Numbered from the stretch's first letter, positions 8,003-17,016 are shown. The stretch: 34,135 nucleotides of DNA from CAVPKN01 sp964588495 (GCA_964588495.1 CAZPPS010000020.1:1-34135), one strand, 5' to 3'. The notes: generated by a model not told the origin, from the sequence alone. Program-made: numbers and translations.

Positions 8003-9451
8003 TTAAATCCGGTTGGCTATTTCTTTGGCGATTTTACGGTCATCAAACGGAATTGTCTGATGCGCAAACAATTGGTAAGTTTCATGCCCTTTTCCTGCAA
8101 TTAATATCAAGTCTTTGGCGCTTGCCATGCTCACCGCCTTCTCAATGGCCTCTTTACGGTCGATGATAATCGAAAAATTTGAGGAGGAAAAGCCCTCAGC
8201 CACTTCACGGCAAATCACTTCCGGATCTTCAGAGCGGGGGTTGTCAGAGGTGACAATGGTGAAATCGCTCCCCTCTTCGGCAGCCTTCCCCATTTGGGGA
8301 CGTTTTAAACGATCCCGTTCCCCGCCACAACCAAAAACTGTAATGATTTTTCCCTGATTGATCTCTTTGAGACAGTCAAGAACTTTTTCTAAAGCGTCAG
8401 GCGTATGGGCATAATCGACAAAAAGATTTAAGCCTTTATTATTATCTACCTTCTCTAATCTTCCGGGGGCTGAGGAAAAAGTTTTCACCAAAGGGACCAA
8501 AGCCTCAAGATCTGCTCCACTGGCAAGTGCTGCCCCCAAGGCTGCTAGACAATTGGAAATGTTATAGCGGCCAATCACATCCCACGAAAAACGGGTCGAT
8601 TTGCCCTCAAAATGGACTGTAAACTCTGTTTTATTGGAAAAAAAACGGATATTGCACGCGTAAATATCTTCTTTTTCACTAAATCCATAAGTCAAAATAC
8701 GGGCTTTGGATCCCGCAATGAGTTTTGGCGTCCATTGGGAATCGCCATTCACAATGGCTGTTTTGTTCGTTCCTAAATGGGTGAACAACTTGGATTTTGC
8801 TGCGGCATAGGCCTCCATTGTCCCATGATAGTCCAAATGGTCTTGAGACAAGTTGGTGAAAATTCCCACATCAAAGTCAATTTCATCACATCTTTGTTGT
8901 GCCAGACCGTGAGAGGAGACCTCCATTGCACACGACGTGCACCCCTGCTTCAACATCTCTTTCAATAGCTTTTGAAGGGTAATGGCATCGGGCGTTGTCC
9001 TCTCCGATTCAAATTGATGATTGCCCACAATGTATTCAACAGTCCCTATGAGGCCGCAAGGGCTTTTCAAACCGTCCAAGAGATGCTTTGTTAAATACGC
9101 TGTTGTTGTCTTTCCATTGGTTCCGGTAATTCCGACAGTAAACAGAGATTGTGAAGGAAAACCATAAAAGCGGGCAGCAAGCTTTGCCTCCAGAGTGTGA
9201 GGAGCTGGATGGATCAATTGCACAACACCTTTAAGAAAAGGGTTGAAAGTATCTGTTAATACGGCAAGGGCCCCTGTTGTGACAGCCTCTTCGATGTATT
9301 TTGCCCCATCATCGAGACTTCCTTTTTTGGCGATGAATAAATTGCCGGGACAGACAAGTTTTGAGTGTGCACAAACTCCTGTGATCTCAAGATCTTGCCC
9401 TCCTCGGGGCATTTCTAGGGGGAGCTCTGCAATCAGCTTTTTTAATTTCAT
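8003..9451 (-). CDS. murE: UDP-MurNAc-tripeptide synthetase (meso-diaminopimelate adding)
   Basis: MurE adds the third residue to UDP-MurNAc-L-Ala-D-Glu in the cytosol. The 482 residues show the Mur ligase layout: an N-terminal UDP-binding domain, the ATP loop GTNGKTT (110-116), ERTTPDA, the AMEVSSHGL and QDHLDYHG regions, Lys219 in AAAKSKLF (the lysine that is usually carbamylated), and the C-terminal domain with DYAHTPDALE and GCGGERDR. The DNPR motif at 403-406 is the marker for meso-diaminopimelate, not lysine, as the added amino acid. Only a few bases separate it from pbp3 upstream, and it abuts amiA downstream. Confidence 0.97.
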   Translation of the reverse strand: MKLKKLIAELPLEMPRGGQDLEITGVCAHSKLVCPGNLFIAKKGSLDDGAKYIEEAVTTGALAVLTDTFNPFLKGVVQLIHPAPHTLEAKLAARFYGFPSQSLFTVGITGTNGKTTTAYLTKHLLDGLKSPCGLIGTVEYIVGNHQFESERTTPDAITLQKLLKEMLKQGCTSCAMEVSSHGLAQQRCDEIDFDVGIFTNLSQDHLDYHGTMEAYAAAKSKLFTHLGTNKTAIVNGDSQWTPKLIAGSKARILTYGFSEKEDIYACNIRFFSNKTEFTVHFEGKSTRFSWDVIGRYNISNCLAALGAALASGADLEALVPLVKTFSSAPGRLEKVDNNKGLNLFVDYAHTPDALEKVLDCLKEINQGKIITVFGCGGERDRLKRPQMGKAAEEGSDFTIVTSDNPRSEDPEVICREVAEGFSSSNFSIIIDRKEAIEKAVSMASAKDLILIAGKGHETYQLFAHQTIPFDDRKIAKEIANRI

Positions 9452-9455
9452 TTCT

Positions 9456-11432
9456 TCACTTATTCCACTTGTCGTAGAGGATTTTCAACTCATTTACTTC
9501 TTTCATCCAATCCGCTTTTTCCGGATCGTAACGGGGATCGCCATAAGGGTAACCAAACGGATCATCAGGGGCAATGCCTAAATATTCCAGAGTTCTGCGC
9601 GCAATTTCCTTAAATATGGGAGCCGCGCATCCTCCCCCCATCTGATTCTTGCGCCCCCCTTCGAGAAGCATCACCTCGGGCTCATCAATCGAGACAATCA
9701 AAACAAAACGGACAGGATTCCTTTCATTGAGAGTTGCAGGAGCAAAGCCGATAAAAGATGAGATGTGCCGTGTTTTTGAGTACACTCCATTGACAATTTT
9801 TTCCGCAGTTCCTGTTTTTCCTGCTTCTGAATAGCCGCTTACATCGCCCCGTGCGGCCGATCCCCCGATTTTAGTCGTAAATTTCATACATCTGGCTATC
9901 TGATGGGTAATTTCTTTGTTTAAAACAGCTGGAATGTTGTTCAAAGAGGTTTCATTGTCGTACAAAACTGTATCTTTTGCGACAATTTTTTTAACAAGAG
10001 TTAACTTTGGAAGATACCCGCCATTTGCAATCACCGCATGGGCTCTGATCATCTGCAGGGTTGTAGCCAAAATGTTATAGCCCATCGACAACGAATAGGG
10101 AGTTGGCACTGACCACTCAAGAGCTCCATTTGCATGGCATTTTCCTGGAGTGGGCACTAAGCCCACAGCTTCTGCGGGCAGCTCAATCCCCGTTTTTTCC
10201 CCAAAACCAAAAGTGTTCACCAATTCTTTGCGATACCACTCATTGCCGAGCGTGTTAACAATTCTGTCGACAATCTGAGCGACATAGATATTTGAGGATT
10301 TCTGGACAGCCATTGACATGTTTAAAACTTTATGTGGACCCGGAACATCTTTTAAGGGGCGGTAAGCCCTCCCGGGAAAAATGGTGCGCAGGGTATCGAT
10401 TTTTTCTTCGGGGGAAAAAATGGGCTCTTTACCCTGCCGTTTCAGCTCCTCATTGGCTTTTAAACCAATCGCAATTGTAATCGGCTTCATGATAGATCCT
10501 AGCTCAAAAGCATCTGTGACAGCCTTGACTTTGGAATCTTCTATTTTATGGGGATCGTTGAAATACTCACGGTAGTTAGAGGGGTCAAAAAAAGGATATT
10601 GGGCCATGGCCATCACCTCGCCCGTGTGAGGATCGATCATTACCGACCACCCCCCTTTAGCTCCGGCAGCTTTCACCCCTTTTTCGAGCTCTTCTTCCGC
10701 AATGGCTTGTATGCAGTGATTGATCGTCAAATAGATGTCAGCCCCATCTTCGGGAGCATTGATCACATGATCGATCTCCAGATGATTCAACGGGGACCTT
10801 AAAAGTTTGCGCTTTCCCTGTTTTCCTTTTAAGTAGTCGTTAAAATAGGCTTCTAGACCCCCTGTGGGCAATGCTTCTGCGGTTGACTCGTCCTTCATGT
10901 CGCGGATAGTGTGTAAAACCTGGCCCAAAAGCTTCCCAAAAGGATAGGAGCGCTTATAATCGGTGACAAAATAAAGGGCATTGCAGGCCACCTTATTTTT
11001 TTTGGCAAAAGGGATCCACCAAGCCATGATCGCATCTTTAGCTTCCCGATCGAGCCAAAGAGCAATTCTGCGGGATCTACTTTTGACCTCAAACTCCTTC
11101 GCGATCTCTGGATCTAAAGAGGCAGAAAAGACAAGCTGCTCTACAATCGTTGCCCGTAAATTCTGCGGAATGGAAAGGGGATCAATAAACAGATGAAATT
11201 TGGTCACATCGATGACAAAAGGTTGCGGGCTTTTGGGATGCCCCTTTTTCAGATTGGTATTGGAGAAAAAGGCTCCCCTTTTAAAAGGGTCTTTGATGAT
11301 GATTTCGTGCTGGCCATGGGCCTCTTTGACCCATTTTTCCTCTTCGAGGATTTGAATTTTGAAATATTGGGCAATCAGAACCGAAAAAAGAAAAAAAAGG
11401 CTCAAAGAGACAATCACAAGCCTTTTTTTCAT
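9456..11432 (-). CDS. pbp3: Penicillin-binding protein 3 (FtsI-type transpeptidase)
   Basis: This is a class B penicillin-binding protein that cross-links peptidoglycan at the division site. Residues about 4-22 form the single N-terminal membrane anchor; the rest is periplasmic. Catalytic motifs are S313-I-M-K316 (active-site serine), S379-S-N381 and K539-T-G541, in the right order and spacing. The 658 residues fit chlamydial PBP3. The start ATG at 11432 overlaps the ftsL stop by four bases (ATGA), with a GAGG site just upstream, so the two are translationally coupled. In Chlamydiae, which lack FtsZ, this protein acts in an MreB-based division system. Confidence 0.95.
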   Translation of the reverse strand: MKKRLVIVSLSLFFLFSVLIAQYFKIQILEEEKWVKEAHGQHEIIIKDPFKRGAFFSNTNLKKGHPKSPQPFVIDVTKFHLFIDPLSIPQNLRATIVEQLVFSASLDPEIAKEFEVKSRSRRIALWLDREAKDAIMAWWIPFAKKNKVACNALYFVTDYKRSYPFGKLLGQVLHTIRDMKDESTAEALPTGGLEAYFNDYLKGKQGKRKLLRSPLNHLEIDHVINAPEDGADIYLTINHCIQAIAEEELEKGVKAAGAKGGWSVMIDPHTGEVMAMAQYPFFDPSNYREYFNDPHKIEDSKVKAVTDAFELGSIMKPITIAIGLKANEELKRQGKEPIFSPEEKIDTLRTIFPGRAYRPLKDVPGPHKVLNMSMAVQKSSNIYVAQIVDRIVNTLGNEWYRKELVNTFGFGEKTGIELPAEAVGLVPTPGKCHANGALEWSVPTPYSLSMGYNILATTLQMIRAHAVIANGGYLPKLTLVKKIVAKDTVLYDNETSLNNIPAVLNKEITHQIARCMKFTTKIGGSAARGDVSGYSEAGKTGTAEKIVNGVYSKTRHISSFIGFAPATLNERNPVRFVLIVSIDEPEVMLLEGGRKNQMGGGCAAPIFKEIARRTLEYLGIAPDDPFGYPYGDPRYDPEKADWMKEVNELKILYDKWNK

Positions 11433-11716
11433 GGAACCTCGATCGTGATAATGTCACTCAAGAGCGGATATTTCAGATGGCTGAATTGAGGCTGTGAGCT
11501 GAGCTCCATTAAATGTTGGGGATTTTCAAACTGATCGATCTGAAATTGGAGCGCTGTGCACGCTTGGGCGATCTCTTCTAACATCTTGGCTTTGACAGGG
11601 ATTTGCAGACGCAGTTCTGTGATATCATTTTGCTTCGTGATATAGGCATAAAGAAAACACCCAATTGTCAGGATGCAGATCAATGTCCGGATTACGATGC
11701 CTAGATTTGTAGTCAT
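11429..11716 (-). CDS. ftsL: FtsL-like division protein
   Basis: This 95-residue protein has one membrane helix near the N-terminus (about 6-24) followed by a short polar region likely to form a coiled coil (about 30-65). That is the FtsL layout: a bitopic protein that partners the division transpeptidase and its glycosyltransferase. Sequence similarity within the family is low, so the call rests on topology, size and its place directly before pbp3, where C. trachomatis has CT271. Its last bases overlap the pbp3 start. An inverted-repeat element lies between it and mraW, so it may need its own promoter. Confidence 0.8.
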   Translation of the reverse strand: MTTNLGIVIRTLICILTIGCFLYAYITKQNDITELRLQIPVKAKMLEEIAQACTALQFQIDQFENPQHLMELSSQPQFSHLKYPLLSDIITIEVP

Positions 11717-11767
11717 AAATTCGATTGTCTCAAACTTCAGTTATTTAGCAACTTCATATCATAACCA

Positions 11768-11960
11768 ATAGAAACGCAAAGGCGCAAAGGGAGGGAAAGT
11801 ATTTTTTTCTCTTCTCTGTGTTCTCTGTGGTTTAATAAATTCCCTCAAAGTGATGACCAAAAAGGTTGCGAGGAAATTAAAAAACCACAGAGGGCACAGA
11901 GAACACAGAGGAGAAAAAATATTTCCTCTCTTTGCGCCTTTGCGTCTCTGCGTTTTATTA
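11768..11960. repeat. Composite inverted-repeat element (CACAGAG family) between mraW and ftsL
   Basis: The left arm (about 11768-11834) and right arm (about 11880-11960) are inverted copies. Each runs from an outer AAACGC-like end through GGCGCAAAG and TTTTTTCTC to the inner CTCTGTGTTCTCTGTGG unit. A unique core of about 45 bases separates them. It occupies most of the 247-base gap between mraW and ftsL, which in C. trachomatis are adjacent members of one cluster. No believable gene is inside. Confidence 0.8.
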
Positions 11961-11963
11961 GTT

Positions 11964-12869
11964 TTACACAATAGTCTCATCGTCATCTCGCGATTTTTCG
12001 ATGAAGCGCATTTTGGCAGAGCGGCTGCGCGGGTTTAGTCTAGTTTCATTGACATCGGCAATGAGTGGTTTCTTTGTCAAAATGGTGACATCGTCTGTTT
12101 GTGCAATTTCTCTAAACGTGTGTTTAACGATCCTGTCTTCAAGGCTGTGGAAGGTGATGATTCCCAGCCTGCCCCCCGGCCTTAGCATGCTGATGGCATC
12201 AGGAATCACTTTTTTGACAACTTCAAGCTCATCGTTGACAAAGATACGGAGGGCTTGGAAAACGAGGGTCATAGGATGGATTTTTTTGCCCCTTCTACCG
12301 CCCCAAGTCAGGACATGTTTCAAAGCCTCTGTCAAATCGGTTGTGGTCTTGATTTTCTTTTTCTTGCGGGCCTCAACGAGGGCTTTTGCCACTTTGCGCC
12401 ATCTGGGCTCTTCTCCAAGAAGGCGGAAGATTTCCCCTAGGTCCTTTTCTGAATAGGTGTTCACGACAAATTCAGCTGTGAGCGACTGATTGGCGTCCAT
12501 ACGCATGTCAAGAGGCCCCTCTTTGTAGAGACTAAATCCTTTTTCCGGAAGATCAAGCTGCATCGAAGAGACCCCAAGATCCATAAAAATCCCATCGACG
12601 GACTCTTCTGGAAAGAGTGTTTTCATTTCTGCGAAATTGCTGTGAATCAGCTTGACCTTTTCAGAAAAAGGTTTCAGGACATCACTTGCAATTCCAAGGG
12701 CAAGCTCATCCTGATCAATTCCGTAGAACTGTTCGATCTCAGGATGTGCCTCCAGAAGGGCTTTGGCATGACCGCCAGCTCCCACTGTTCCATCCACAAA
12801 GGTAGATAGGTTGAGATCCTGGAAAAATGAGAGAAATTGATCGACCATGATCGATTTATGATGTGTCAT
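11964..12869 (-). CDS. mraW: 16S rRNA (cytosine-1402 N4)-methyltransferase
   Basis: MraW (RsmH) methylates N4 of C1402 in the decoding centre of 16S rRNA using S-adenosylmethionine. Visible are HHKSIMVDQF at the N-terminus, the SAM loop DGTVGAGGHA, MDLGVSSMQLD, GPLDMRM, the central lysine- and arginine-rich insert (RKKKKIKTT, GGRRGKKIHP), FQALRIFVNDEL, and FHSLEDRIVK near the C-terminus. I chose ATG at 12869, giving 301 residues, because it overlaps the aroC stop as ATGA and begins like other MraW proteins; a GTG at 12881 would add four residues. It heads the division cluster but is separated from ftsL by a repeat. Confidence 0.95.
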   Translation of the reverse strand: MTHHKSIMVDQFLSFFQDLNLSTFVDGTVGAGGHAKALLEAHPEIEQFYGIDQDELALGIASDVLKPFSEKVKLIHSNFAEMKTLFPEESVDGIFMDLGVSSMQLDLPEKGFSLYKEGPLDMRMDANQSLTAEFVVNTYSEKDLGEIFRLLGEEPRWRKVAKALVEARKKKKIKTTTDLTEALKHVLTWGGRRGKKIHPMTLVFQALRIFVNDELEVVKKVIPDAISMLRPGGRLGIITFHSLEDRIVKHTFREIAQTDDVTILTKKPLIADVNETRLNPRSRSAKMRFIEKSRDDDETIV

Positions 12870-13858
12870 AGTTGAGAGCACCTGCTTAAAAGGATTGTGT
12901 CTGCCAATACAAGGGCGGTCATTGCTTCAACAACGGGAACGGCACGCAAAGCCACACAAGGATCATGTCTTGACCCCTCTGGCAAGATAAAATCTGCCTT
13001 CTCTCCCGAGATTGTCGTCGTTTTTTGGGGCTTTAAAATACTGGAGGTCGGTTTAAAAGGCACACGGAAAATCAAGGGCATTCCAGTTGTGATTCCCCCT
13101 AAAGTGCCTCCGGAATGGTTTGTTGCTGTTTTACCCTCTCCGATGAAGCTGTCATTATGTTCAGAGCCTCTCATGCAAGCTGCAGAAAAACCCTCCCCGA
13201 TTTCAAACCCTTTGCTGGCTGGCAAAGAGAGCATGGCCGAGGCCAAAAGAGCTTCCATTTTGCGATAAATGGGCTCACCAAGACCTATGGGGACATTGTC
13301 TACTGTAACTTCAACCACACCACCGAGCGAATCTCCCTCTTCTTTGGCTTTTTTGAGGATTTCTTCGTAATCTGCATGGCCGCCCACTTCTTTGAGCGTT
13401 GCCTTGATCTCGATCTGAGAAAAGGCCAGGAATTTTTTGGCAATCGCTCCGGCTGCTACTCTACAAGCTGTTTCTCTTGCAGAAGATCTTCCCCCTCCCC
13501 GGTAATCAAAGACTCCATATTTCTTGATATAGGTAAAATTGGCGTGACCGGGACGCAAGAGGTCTTTTATGGGCTCATATTTGGAAGAGTCGACATCTTG
13601 ATTAAAAATCACGATCGAAATAGGAGCCCCGGTTGTTTTTCCCTCAAAAATGCCTGAGAAGATTTCTGGACAGTCCGGCTCTTTGCGTGGGCTTGTCAGC
13701 GGATGCACTCCAGGAGCTCTTTTTGCAAGCTCGGCGGCAATCTCTTCCTCGCTGATTTCGAGTCCAGCAGGGCATCCATCGATGACAACCCCAATCGCTT
13801 TCCCATGCGATTCTCCCCAAGTTGTGATCCTAAAGATGTGCCCGAAGCTATTGGACAT
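12866..13858 (-). CDS. aroC: Chorismate synthase
   Basis: AroC converts 5-enolpyruvylshikimate 3-phosphate to chorismate with reduced FMN, the last shikimate step. The signatures are clear: the WGESHGKAIG start, RPGHANFTY, FDYRGGGRSSARETACRVAAGAIA, and the C-terminal RHDPCVALRAVPVVEAM. From ATG 13858 (MSNSFGHIF) the protein has 330 residues, on the short side for the family; that start has an AGGA site about ten bases upstream. A TTG start at 13879 would add seven residues and is less likely. Its stop overlaps the mraW start (ATGA), so a shikimate gene is coupled to an rRNA methyltransferase and division gene set. The other shikimate genes lie 0.8 kb upstream, beyond a plus-strand barrel gene. 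Confidence 0.95.
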   Translation of the reverse strand: MSNSFGHIFRITTWGESHGKAIGVVIDGCPAGLEISEEEIAAELAKRAPGVHPLTSPRKEPDCPEIFSGIFEGKTTGAPISIVIFNQDVDSSKYEPIKDLLRPGHANFTYIKKYGVFDYRGGGRSSARETACRVAAGAIAKKFLAFSQIEIKATLKEVGGHADYEEILKKAKEEGDSLGGVVEVTVDNVPIGLGEPIYRKMEALLASAMLSLPASKGFEIGEGFSAACMRGSEHNDSFIGEGKTATNHSGGTLGGITTGMPLIFRVPFKPTSSILKPQKTTTISGEKADFILPEGSRHDPCVALRAVPVVEAMTALVLADTILLSRCSQL

Positions 13859-13927
13859 GAAAACTATCCTGCTAATCAATTTGTGATTTGTATTGAAAAA
13901 AAACGATAATAATGGGATTGGTAATGT

Positions 13928-14686
13928 ATGAAAAGAATATTTATTTTTTTAGCCGTTTTAGCGTTTTATCAAACCTCCCTCGAAGCCATTTGCTTTAAGC
14001 CAGACTGTAGTTGCTGGTCTGGGTTTTATTTTGGGGGTAATATAGGAGGAGCCGGCTGTTCTACTCAAACTGTCCGAAGAGGCTCCTTTAGCCCAGGCTT
14101 TGAGGGTACTATTACGTTTGGTAATAACGTCCCCAAAACTTTTCATTTAAAACCCGCGGGATTCGTTGGAGGGGGGCAAATCGGGTATAATTTGCAACTC
14201 TGTCATTTTGTAGTGGGAGTGGAGGCAGATCTTCAAAAAACAGTGATACGTGGCCGCGACACTATCGAACTTCCTGGTGCCCCTGGCTTTGCGCCCTCCG
14301 TATCAAAAGCAAAGACCGATTTGGAATGGCTCGCTACAGTCCGTGGAAGAGCTGGCTATTCTTTCTGTCGAACCTTTTTGTACCTCACAGCAGGTCTTGC
14401 CTATTGCCAGATCAAAAACAGTGCAAGCTTGGTATTCAATCCCACAACTTCGGGAAATTTTCATGGTCATAAAACGACTTCACAGAAGGGCTTGACAGCG
14501 GGAGCTGGTGTTGAAGTGGCATTTTTGCGCTGCATGAGTGCAAAATTGGAGTATCTACACGTAAGATTGGAAAGCAGTACTGTCACCTTGACGGATCCTG
14601 CACAATTTTCCACCAATTTTTTGAACTATAGATTTAAATCTCCTCAGGCAAACATTGTTCGGACAGGGCTAAATTTTCACTTTTAA
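13928..14686 (+). CDS. Cysteine-rich outer-membrane beta-barrel protein
   Basis: The protein has 252 residues with a signal peptide ending near SLEA (about residue 20). The mature part starts with a cysteine-rich stretch and WSGFYFGGNIGG, the opening typical of the small Omp25/Omp31-like porin and surface-barrel family. Amphipathic strands follow at regular spacing (GGGQIGYN, VVGVEADLQ, LATVRGRAGY, LYLTAGLAY, LTAGAGVEVAF, SAKLEYLHV) and the protein ends in Phe, as barrels inserted by BamA do. There are eight cysteines (22, 27, 29, 44, 92, 147, 160, 202), unusual for such barrels but in keeping with the disulfide-linked chlamydial outer membrane. The last 53 bases overlap the 3' end of aroDE on the other strand. 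A ligand cannot be predicted. Confidence 0.85.
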   Translation: MKRIFIFLAVLAFYQTSLEAICFKPDCSCWSGFYFGGNIGGAGCSTQTVRRGSFSPGFEGTITFGNNVPKTFHLKPAGFVGGGQIGYNLQLCHFVVGVEADLQKTVIRGRDTIELPGAPGFAPSVSKAKTDLEWLATVRGRAGYSFCRTFLYLTAGLAYCQIKNSASLVFNPTTSGNFHGHKTTSQKGLTAGAGVEVAFLRCMSAKLEYLHVRLESSTVTLTDPAQFSTNFLNYRFKSPQANIVRTGLNFHF

Positions 14687-15968
14687 ACCAATGAAAATAT
14701 TGACCGAGAGCCTGATGGATAAACATCTGCAAACCTTCGATAATCTCACAGTTTTTCTTTAATGCAGCCGCTAAAAGAGGTGTGATGCGGGGGGAAGAGA
14801 TGATATCCATCACTACTTTTCCCTCTAAAAGAGTGTCTTCCGGCACTGGACTTTTTGGCTCTAACATTCCAACAGATGTGCAGTTGATCAATATGTCGTA
14901 ATCTCCAATCTGAGAAAAAGCAGAAAGTGGATAGGCCAAACCAGAAACTTCTGAGGCTAAAGCTTCAGCTCTTTTTAAAGTGCGGTTGCAAATGATAAGT
15001 TTTGCGCCCCTTTTTTTGGCTTCGTGAGCAATGCCATAAGCTGCTCCTCCTGCACCTAGAAGAACCATTTTTTTTCCCTGGACCTTTACTTTTTTCTCTA
15101 AAGCATCCAAAGCTCCTGACCCATCGGTGTTCCAGCCATACACACCCTCTTCTTCAAAGCCAATCGTGTTGATCGCCTTTGCCGTTGGGTAATCAAGATA
15201 ATCAATCACTGCCTCCTTAAGAGGCATCGTCACACTGAGTCCCTTGAAGCCAACCTCTCGGCAAAGGGAAAAAAATTCGGGTAGTTCCTCTTTTTTGACA
15301 CACATTTTCACATAAACGGCGTTTAGGCTTGAGTTTTTAAAAAACCAATTATGTGTCTTGTGAGAGATGCTTTTAGAAACAGGGTCCCCAATAAGTCCGT
15401 AAAGGCGGGTATTTTTGTTTAAATTTTGGTAATTGAAGGTTTCCACAAGCTCTTGGAGGAGAATTTGACCTGGAGCTGTTTTTTGAGACTCCTCTTCTGG
15501 GGCATATGTCCAAGGCGCACCAACGACAGGAGCCAAAATGCGGGTGATCGCCCCTAAATCCCCCATACAAACGCCGATGCACTGATATTTTTTCACAAGC
15601 AAAAGCATCCTCAAAGCATCTAGCGTAGAATTTGCCTGCGTGGCAATTTTAATCAGATCGGCTCCATTTGTTTTGAGCTCTGCATAGATCTTTTCAAGAT
15701 CGCCTGTTTTTTCGAAATCGTGAAAGGAACAAATCGTTTTGACATTGGGAAATTGCCGTTTAATTTTTTCAAAATCGGCTGAGCTTGTGGTGTGGGGCAA
15801 ATCGACATACTCAGGCAGAATGGAAAGAGCCTCAAAATCAACCACTTCCTGCTTGAAAATGACCGGCTTTTGGCAAAACTTTTTCAGCTCAAAGCAATCG
15901 GCTCGTAATTCAATGAGATCTGCTTGTTTGACCAGCGAATTTTCACTTCTCAGAGGTGCACACAACAT
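14634..15968 (-). CDS. aroDE: Bifunctional 3-dehydroquinate dehydratase / shikimate dehydrogenase
   Basis: This is a fusion of two shikimate enzymes, as in other Chlamydiae. The N-terminal half is a type I dehydroquinate dehydratase: IELRADCFE, the catalytic His of SFHDFE (about 83) and the Schiff-base Lys of DLIKIAT (about 107), with APGQ near its end. The C-terminal half is shikimate dehydrogenase: YGLIGDPVSKSISHKTHN, SVTMPLKEA with its catalytic Lys, AINTI, NTDGSG, the NADP loop GAGGAAYGIA, CNRT, and GLQMFIHQA. I chose ATG 15968 (MLCAPL), giving 444 residues; it overlaps the aroB end by 26 bases. A GTG at 15980 is possible. The last 16 or so residues are an extension encoded in the overlap with the barrel gene. 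Confidence 0.95.
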   Translation of the reverse strand: MLCAPLRSENSLVKQADLIELRADCFELKKFCQKPVIFKQEVVDFEALSILPEYVDLPHTTSSADFEKIKRQFPNVKTICSFHDFEKTGDLEKIYAELKTNGADLIKIATQANSTLDALRMLLLVKKYQCIGVCMGDLGAITRILAPVVGAPWTYAPEEESQKTAPGQILLQELVETFNYQNLNKNTRLYGLIGDPVSKSISHKTHNWFFKNSSLNAVYVKMCVKKEELPEFFSLCREVGFKGLSVTMPLKEAVIDYLDYPTAKAINTIGFEEEGVYGWNTDGSGALDALEKKVKVQGKKMVLLGAGGAAYGIAHEAKKRGAKLIICNRTLKRAEALASEVSGLAYPLSAFSQIGDYDILINCTSVGMLEPKSPVPEDTLLEGKVVMDIISSPRITPLLAAALKKNCEIIEGLQMFIHQALGQYFHWFKSENLALSEQCLPEEI

Positions 15969-17016
15969 TTTTCCAGGCACTTTCTAAATGTTTTTGAGAG
16001 AAGGTTGTGGTATAAGCGCCCATCAATGGCGCGGCACATCCAATGGAGGTAAGAACCACAAAGCGGTGCGCCCCTTTTTTATCGCGCTGCAACATTTCAA
16101 AAGGCAAAGAAGCAGGATAATCCATTTTAAAAGGATAGAGCTTCAACAATTGGGTAATCCGCGTTAAACACGTCTTAGAAAGATAATTCATCAGACAAGC
16201 AATTTCCGATTCGATGCGCATTCCCATCACAACTGCCAATCCATGAGGACAGCGGTATTCCGACAGGGTCTCGATGGCATGGCCGATCGTGTGTCCAAAA
16301 TTGAGAATGCGGCGCAAACCCAAAGTTTCGTAAGGATCTTTTTCAATAATGGTTTTTTTGATCGAGCAACTGCGCAAAATAAGCTCTTCAAGGACAACAG
16401 GTTGCCGCTTAAGTATTTCATCAGAACGCGTTTCCATGAAACTCACCAAATCGGCATCGGCAATCAAACCATGCTTGATCGTCTCGGCAAGACCATAGAG
16501 AAATTCCCGGTCTGGGAGACTTTTGAGGAACATCATGTCGATAAACACTTTTTGGGGATGATGAAACGCGCCGATCCAATTTTTAGCCTCTTCGACATTG
16601 ACACCAGTTTTGCCGCCGATAGCAGCATCGGTCATCGCAAGAAGGGTTGTCGGAACAGAAACGTAAGAAATTCCCCGGCAATAAGTTGCTGCTACAAACC
16701 CCACAAGGTCGATGAGCGCGCCCCCACCGATCGCTATCAGGCAAGTCTCTTTGCCCCAACCCCGTTCAATCAGCGCATCTTCAATTTTTTCTTTAATGGC
16801 ACGCGATTTGATTGTCTCCCCTGGCGGAAGGATGAGTTTTTCTTCCTTCCCTAAGTTGTAAATTTCGCTGACAAGTTGCGTGGTGATGATTAAAGTGTGG
16901 GAAGAGAGTGTTTTGGCAAATTTGAGGACGCTCTCAAGGAGCATCTTCCCGATGACAATCTCGTAGCTCTGAGGCGGCGGACGGATGGTGCAACTTAAAG
17001 TTTTAGTAATTTGCAT
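15943..17016 (-). CDS. aroB: 3-dehydroquinate synthase
   Basis: AroB makes 3-dehydroquinate from DAHP, using NAD and a divalent metal. The 357 residues show the NAD-binding GGGALIDLVGFVAATYCRG (about 97-115), VPTTLLAMTDAAIGGKTGVN (about 121-140), and metal ligands Glu178 (LAETIKHG), His242 (NFGHTIGHAIE) and His258 (CPHGLAV), all intact. Its 3' end overlaps aroDE, so the two are one operon. The start, ATG 17016, faces a divergent plus-strand gene across 70 bases, where both promoters must lie. Confidence 0.96.
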   Translation of the reverse strand: MQITKTLSCTIRPPPQSYEIVIGKMLLESVLKFAKTLSSHTLIITTQLVSEIYNLGKEEKLILPPGETIKSRAIKEKIEDALIERGWGKETCLIAIGGGALIDLVGFVAATYCRGISYVSVPTTLLAMTDAAIGGKTGVNVEEAKNWIGAFHHPQKVFIDMMFLKSLPDREFLYGLAETIKHGLIADADLVSFMETRSDEILKRQPVVLEELILRSCSIKKTIIEKDPYETLGLRRILNFGHTIGHAIETLSEYRCPHGLAVVMGMRIESEIACLMNYLSKTCLTRITQLLKLYPFKMDYPASLPFEMLQRDKKGAHRFVVLTSIGCAAPLMGAYTTTFSQKHLESAWKNVVCTSEK

